Source: Planctomycetaceae bacterium (GTDB taxonomy: Bacteria > Planctomycetota > Planctomycetia > Pirellulales > Thermoguttaceae). From it: a DNA stretch of 18,187 nucleotides. Under the pieces are notes generated by a model. That model made no database searches. It saw only the letters and a list, made by a program, of their open reading frames with translations, and was not told the DNA's origin. Location of the stretch: NCBI GenBank assembly GCA_031287585.1, contig JAITST010000392.1, forward strand, positions 1 through 18,187, written 5' to 3'. Position numbers and translations under genes: made by a program. This document shows, piece after piece, positions 14,349 to 18,187 of the stretch. Positions within the stretch are counted from its first letter, which is position 1. Each line of letters opens with the position of its first letter.

Positions 14349-16850
14349 ATGTCGATTGGGCTTAATTCCGCACTTAACGTTGCTTCTATGGGGTTGGGAG
14401 CGGCGGAAAAAACTATTGCCGTTATTGGTAACAACCTTGCCAATGCTAACACTATCGGTTTCAAATCTGGGCGTGCGGACTTCGCAACTATGTTGAGTTA
14501 CGACATCTCATACGGTTCGCAAGAAGGCGTAATCAATACCGCCGGAAGCAATCCGATACAAATCGGTGAAGGCGTTCGGCTTGCGGGCGTTTCCACCAGT
14601 ATGACACAAGGAACTATAAAAGGCGGTATGGGCAAAACCGACCTCGCAATCAGCGGAGAGGGTATGTTCATCGTATCAAACGCTCTCGGTACGCAACAGT
14701 ATTACACGCGAAATGGTGTAATGAAACTTAACGGCAACCAAAAGTTAGTAACCGAAGGCGGAATGTATATTATGGGTTACGGTGTTGATGAAAACTTCAA
14801 TTTACAAAAAGACCGCCTCACACAAATTTCGATTCCTGTCAACAAACTCAACATCGCGGAAGCGTCGGAAAATGTCTGGATGGAAGGTATTCTAAACGCG
14901 ACAGGCGACTCCGCAACGCAAGGCAGTGTTACACGTACCAAGCAAATGACCGATTTATCGTGGTCATCGCCCGCCAGTGACGAAAAACTTTCCGCAACGT
15001 TACTAACACGTCCCGCAACCGATGGTATCACAAACGCAACCGGTGTGACTGGCGGCGCAGTCGAATCAGGAAACTACATCTATCGTTTCGCTTTCGTTGA
15101 CGCGAACGGTGTCGAATCGGATTACTCGTCACCTGTTGAAGTCACAGTCGCAAACGGTCAAAACGCGGTCTCGCTAACAAGTATTCCGTCCATTCCCGCT
15201 GGTTCGAACTATTCGTCAATCCGTGTTTATCGCGCGACCAACGAACCGAACGTAACCGAACCAGTCTTCTACGAAGTCGGTGAGTTCGACCCGTCAACAC
15301 AAACTCCGCCCGGTAGTTACACCGATACAAAATCGAACGCAGAAATCGTTGACGCAAGTAAAACGCTCAACATCAATCGTCTCAACGGTTCGTATCAATA
15401 CTATGTAACGTATGTTGACGCGATGGGTAACGAGAGCCGTCCCTCCGCAATCAGTGATGTTGTCAACGTTAATCGCGGCGGTCAGGTTGAACTGAACGGC
15501 ATACCGTCAGTTGCCCCTGCGAACAATCCCGACAACTGGACAACACGCCGCGTTTACCGTACGCTCAACGGAGAACAGTCAACGTTTTATCTGGTTGGAC
15601 AAATTGACGATATGAATCCGTCTTCAACTTTAATCGACCGCGTTTCTGATGCACAACTTGTCAAACAACCGGTGATGAGTTTAACCGGTAATGGTAACGT
15701 ACAGGCAAACGACGGAACGTTGCTCGTGAATCTTGGCGAGTATCTGCCCGACGGAACTTTCAAGCCCGCGTTTGAAGTTGGTACGTTAGAATACACGCCG
15801 CACAAAGGCGATACAACGTTGACAACTCAATCGCTCGTCATCACTGATAAGACAACCGTTCTTGATTATCTCACTTTTCTGAACAACGCACTCGGTATCC
15901 GTACCGGCGGGGTCGGTTCGGAAATAGCGGCGGACAAGGGCACGCTTGGCAGCACAATCAACGGCGGCTCGCCCGGCGCGGTGATTCAAGACGGCGCGTT
16001 TTACATCGTAAGCAATAGCGGAACGGGCAACGCGATAAGCGTTGACTTGAACGGTGCGAACGATTTCGTTTTGCGGACTGCCGACGGGAGACGTGAATCA
16101 GTTTCGCTAGGTTGGGCGAACGTACAAGACGCGATTGGTGAATCGACAACGACAACGCTAACAGTTTACGATTCACTCGGTGCGCCGGTTAGTGTTAAGT
16201 TGTCGCTGGTTTTGGAATCGAAGTCGAACACGGAAACGACGTATCGTTGGTACGCCGATTCGCCTGACAATCAGCCGACGGACGGGTTTAAGATTGATGT
16301 CGGAACAGGTTTGATAACGTTTGACCAAAACGGAAAACTAATTGACGGCGGCTCGCCGCAGATAGCGATTGAACGGACGAATGTTGCGAGTGTTAGTCCG
16401 GCATCGTTTAGTTTTCTGCTGGATGTCGGCGGTGTTGCGGCGTTGTCAACGTCGTCGGCAACGTTGAAGCAAACGGCACAAGACGGCGCGGCAGCGGGAA
16501 CGATGTATGATTATTCGATTCAGGACGACGGAACGATTATCGGTATTTTCTCCGGTGACACGACGCGTGTGATTGGACAAATTGCTCTGGCAACATTCGC
16601 GAATCCGGAAGGTTTGTTTGATGTTGGCGGCAGTTTGTTCCAGCAAACGATGAATTCCGGTGCGGCGATAATACGTGACCCGGGTTCGATGGGAGCAGGT
16701 CAGATTGTATCGAACTCGTTAGAAATGTCAAATGTTGACATCGGACAAAACCTTATTGATATGATAAGTGCGTCGGCAATGTACCGTGCAAACACGAAAG
16801 TTTTAACAACATCAAACGAAATGTTTGACTCACTACTACAAGTGCGATGA
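14349..16850 (+). CDS. flgE: Flagellar hook protein FlgE, long form with duplicated insert
   Basis: FlgE polymerises outside the cell into the hook that joins basal body and filament, exported by the flagellar type III system. At 833 residues it is about twice the enteric length. The N-terminus has the rod/hook motif with NNLANANTIGFKS. The C-terminus has NSLEMSNVDIGQNLIDMI and AMYRANTKVLTT, the paired coiled-coil ends of axial proteins. Between them residues about 240-336 and 346-440 are two related modules, each with Y-x-Y...VDA-x-G-x-ES, an IPS turn, R-x-VYR and FY-x-VG. They resemble fibronectin-III-like folds inserted in the surface-exposed middle. A FlgE-typical segment with ESTTTTLTVYDSLGAPVSV begins near residue 597. 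A strong Shine-Dalgarno precedes the ATG. The stop overlaps the flbD start. Confidence 0.95.
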   Translation: MSIGLNSALNVASMGLGAAEKTIAVIGNNLANANTIGFKSGRADFATMLSYDISYGSQEGVINTAGSNPIQIGEGVRLAGVSTSMTQGTIKGGMGKTDLAISGEGMFIVSNALGTQQYYTRNGVMKLNGNQKLVTEGGMYIMGYGVDENFNLQKDRLTQISIPVNKLNIAEASENVWMEGILNATGDSATQGSVTRTKQMTDLSWSSPASDEKLSATLLTRPATDGITNATGVTGGAVESGNYIYRFAFVDANGVESDYSSPVEVTVANGQNAVSLTSIPSIPAGSNYSSIRVYRATNEPNVTEPVFYEVGEFDPSTQTPPGSYTDTKSNAEIVDASKTLNINRLNGSYQYYVTYVDAMGNESRPSAISDVVNVNRGGQVELNGIPSVAPANNPDNWTTRRVYRTLNGEQSTFYLVGQIDDMNPSSTLIDRVSDAQLVKQPVMSLTGNGNVQANDGTLLVNLGEYLPDGTFKPAFEVGTLEYTPHKGDTTLTTQSLVITDKTTVLDYLTFLNNALGIRTGGVGSEIAADKGTLGSTINGGSPGAVIQDGAFYIVSNSGTGNAISVDLNGANDFVLRTADGRRESVSLGWANVQDAIGESTTTTLTVYDSLGAPVSVKLSLVLESKSNTETTYRWYADSPDNQPTDGFKIDVGTGLITFDQNGKLIDGGSPQIAIERTNVASVSPASFSFLLDVGGVAALSTSSATLKQTAQDGAAAGTMYDYSIQDDGTIIGIFSGDTTRVIGQIALATFANPEGLFDVGGSLFQQTMNSGAAIIRDPGSMGAGQIVSNSLEMSNVDIGQNLIDMISASAMYRANTKVLTTSNEMFDSLLQVR

Positions 16851-17065
16851 TACTTTTAACAAAACTTAACGGTGACGGTTTCATACTCAACGGTGACTTT
16901 GTGCTATACGTAGAAAGTTGCCCCGATACGTTAATCACGTTGACAACTGGTGCAACGTTGCTGGTGCGGGAAACACTGGACGAGGTAGTAAGAAGAGCGG
17001 TAGCATACCAACAAGCGAAACAACTATTGCCAAAACCCGAGTACGCGGCAGAGTATAGCGGGTAA
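16847..17065 (+). CDS. flbD: FlbD family flagellar protein
   Basis: The 72-residue protein matches the short FlbD family found beside flgE and motAB in many bacteria: opening MILLTKLNGDGFILN, then VESCPDTLITLTTGATLLVRE and a charged amphipathic helix with DEVVRRAVAYQ. The exact role is not established; it is thought to assist flagellar assembly or motor function and is not the Caulobacter regulator also called FlbD. Its ATG overlaps the flgE stop as ATGA, so translation is coupled. No motA follows; the next sequence is a decayed transposase, so an insertion may have cut the usual operon continuation. Confidence 0.9.
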   Translation: MILLTKLNGDGFILNGDFVLYVESCPDTLITLTTGATLLVRETLDEVVRRAVAYQQAKQLLPKPEYAAEYSG

Positions 17066-17102
17066 TACTCTAAATTTATTGTTTTCTGATTTTCAGTAGT
17101 TT

Positions 17103-17131
17103 GTAATTTCCCTTGAAGTGCCTTAAATTAC
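17103..17131. other. Hairpin at the end of the transposase remnant
   Basis: GTAATTT (17103-17109) and AAATTAC (17125-17131) form an inverted repeat with a 15-base loop, spanning the transposase stop. It could be part of an IS end or a weak terminator between convergent flbD and the transposase. The sequence does not decide which. Confidence 0.35.
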
Positions 17132-17915
17132 GGTGTTTGGGAGCAGTTTGGTGGGCTGAAATTGCAATCAAAATTTTCAAGCATCCGGCGAATGATTCCG
17201 AGCAGATGTTTGAAACTCACATATTCACTCGCCATCTGTTTCTTCTTTCCATCCGCCAACAAGACCTCCCGCTCGAACTCCAGCCAGCAATTCCGCATCA
17301 GTATCGACAACGCAAAATAAAATAACCGCATCAGCGGCTTACGCGTGCAAGTCCGAATCCTCGCCTGATGACTCTGCCGATAACTCGATTCAATGCCGAA
17401 ACGCCTCCGATACGCTTCAAAAAAATCCTTCACCTTGCTAAACGAAACACCGTAATACGCAAACGAAAAACTCTGACGGCGATGTTGCTTGCACTGTCCG
17501 TTCAAGTTCTTGCAATACTCGCAAACCTCGAACCAAGTCTGTTTCTCAATCCATTTTTCACCCACCTTTTTACGCATCGTCAAACGATACCAATCCCAAA
17601 ACTGTTTCTTCATCGCCGCATACTTCCGCGTTCCCGTTGCCGCGTTGTTTTTCGTTTTCTGCTTGCCGCGAATCACCAGCGGCATTAGAAACAGTTGACG
17701 CACTTTCTTCAAATACGAAATCACTCCGACACTGTAAAAACCGCGGTCTCACAGCAATAACTTGATTTTCAATCCGACTGGCATTGCTTTAACAGCACTT
17801 GCACCATATCTTTCATCGCCGTTCCTTTCGCAACAGGAATCATCGCAATCGTGTAACGTTGTCCGTGTTCGATAACGCAAGCCGTCGCATAAGCGTGAAA
17901 GTGCGAGGCGGCTGA
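17128..17915 (-). pseudogene. DDE transposase remnant (IS4-superfamily type), frameshift, nonsense codon and 5' truncation
   Basis: Read on the minus strand, the fragment begins ASHFHAYATACVIEHG and continues VAKGTAMKDMV. The frame is lost near 17770-17790, then resumes GLKIKLLL, TGA (complement 17749-17751), DRGFYSVGVISYLKK and onward for about 200 residues to QTP. DRGFYS carries the second catalytic Asp. YRRRFGIESSYRQ is the YxxRxxxE motif with the catalytic Glu, and ARIRTCTRKPLMRLFYFAL follows. The first catalytic Asp and the N-terminus are missing. Homology-like sequence ends at about 17915, exactly where repeat copy C begins. TGA is used as a normal stop elsewhere in the window, so the internal TGA is a real lesion. 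The element is therefore dead. Confidence 0.85.
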
Positions 17916-17995
17916 GTAAACTTTAGTGGGGGATTGGTATAATGTCTTTTTTCTCTCCGTTCCCCTTTTACAGACAAGGAAGTCCCCATATTTAC
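17916..17995. repeat. Inverted-repeat element, copy C
   Basis: The left arm GTAAACTTTAGTGGGGGAT (17916-17934) and right arm GTCCCCATATTTAC (17982-17995) mirror each other and match the arms of the 2943-3023 element, with a similar size of about 80 bp. A TATAAT (17938-17943) lies just inside. The element abuts the broken 5' side of the transposase remnant, as if it inserted there or marked a deletion endpoint. Confidence 0.55.
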
Positions 17996-18187
17996 TATCA
18001 TCTCCCGTTCCGATACCGAAGCCCTGCTTCTCGAAAAATTTCAAGCCCTTCTCTCAGAACTCGATACAGTTGGCGATAACGCAAGTCCCGGTCACGTCCT
18101 CGACACGGTGTTTGATTCTTGGGGACGACTTTGTCTTCACCGCGATTCGAAAATTGGGTAACGAGACATTACAACACAAACTTCAAG
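17996..18187 (+). other. Right window edge: open fragment of unknown origin
   Basis: A plus-strand frame is open from 17943 to TAA at 18159-18161 without ATG. From about 17997 it reads protein-like (SRSDTEALLLEKFQALLSEL, then DTVGDNASPGHVLDTVFDSWG). It may be a fragment of a gene or mobile element cut by the repeat. I do not recognise it, and no start codon is usable. Confidence 0.25.

Noticed and set aside
17749..17751. Recoding of TGA (Trp or Sec) inside the transposase
   Set aside because: TGA ends rimO, fabZ, the UPF0210 gene, mthfs and flgE normally, family members have a hydrophobic residue there, and a separate frameshift is close by, so decay is simpler.

Overview
The window looks like a chromosomal stretch of a moderately AT-rich, flagellated bacterium, most likely a planctomycete. 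The reasons are a PEP-CTERM surface protein gene, an archaeal-type phosphoglycerate mutase, a UPF0210/DUF711 protein, a very long FlgE and an FlbD protein together with ordinary bacterial housekeeping genes. The phylum is inferred from gene content and protein style. No rRNA or other decisive marker is present.

Layout. Positions 1-909 hold the 3' part of rimO (+), with an unexpected Ser at the third cluster cysteine. A PEP-CTERM gene broken by two frameshifts follows (1151-2226, +). Positions 2227-3143 are a gene-free, palindrome-rich stretch with two small terminal-inverted-repeat elements and one copy of a repeat that recurs twice in the window. A co-directional block (3144-8782, +) carries apgM, a fabZ-like dehydratase, a PD-(D/E)XK nuclease-like hypothetical gene, a UPF0210 gene, tgt (start overlaps the UPF0210 stop) and a 5-formyltetrahydrofolate cyclo-ligase. 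Positions 8783-9790 are mostly non-coding: a repeat copy, several hairpins, the relic of a tiny ORF, and a tRNA-Leu(CAG) gene on the minus strand. The minus strand then carries cheY, cheD, cheB and a Mur ligase (9791-13995). An approximately 105-bp MITE-like hairpin element lies between cheB and the Mur ligase gene. A plus-strand flagellar pair, flgE-flbD (14349-17065, ATGA overlap), follows. The right edge (17128-18187) is a decayed DDE transposase cut at its 5' side by another repeat copy.

Functionally the window mixes glycolysis, fatty-acid or lipid synthesis, queuosine tRNA modification, folate salvage, cell-wall ligase chemistry and a chemotaxis/flagellar neighbourhood (CheB/CheD receptor modification, a single-domain CheY, hook protein, FlbD). 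I see no CRISPR array, no toxin-antitoxin pair and no obvious new multi-gene defence system. The most unusual observations are the altered cluster motif in RimO, the Mur ligase that keeps its P-loop but lacks most MurE substrate signatures, the doubly frameshifted PEP-CTERM gene with a 4-bp tandem duplication at the break, the duplicated domain inside FlgE, and the families of short inverted-repeat elements.
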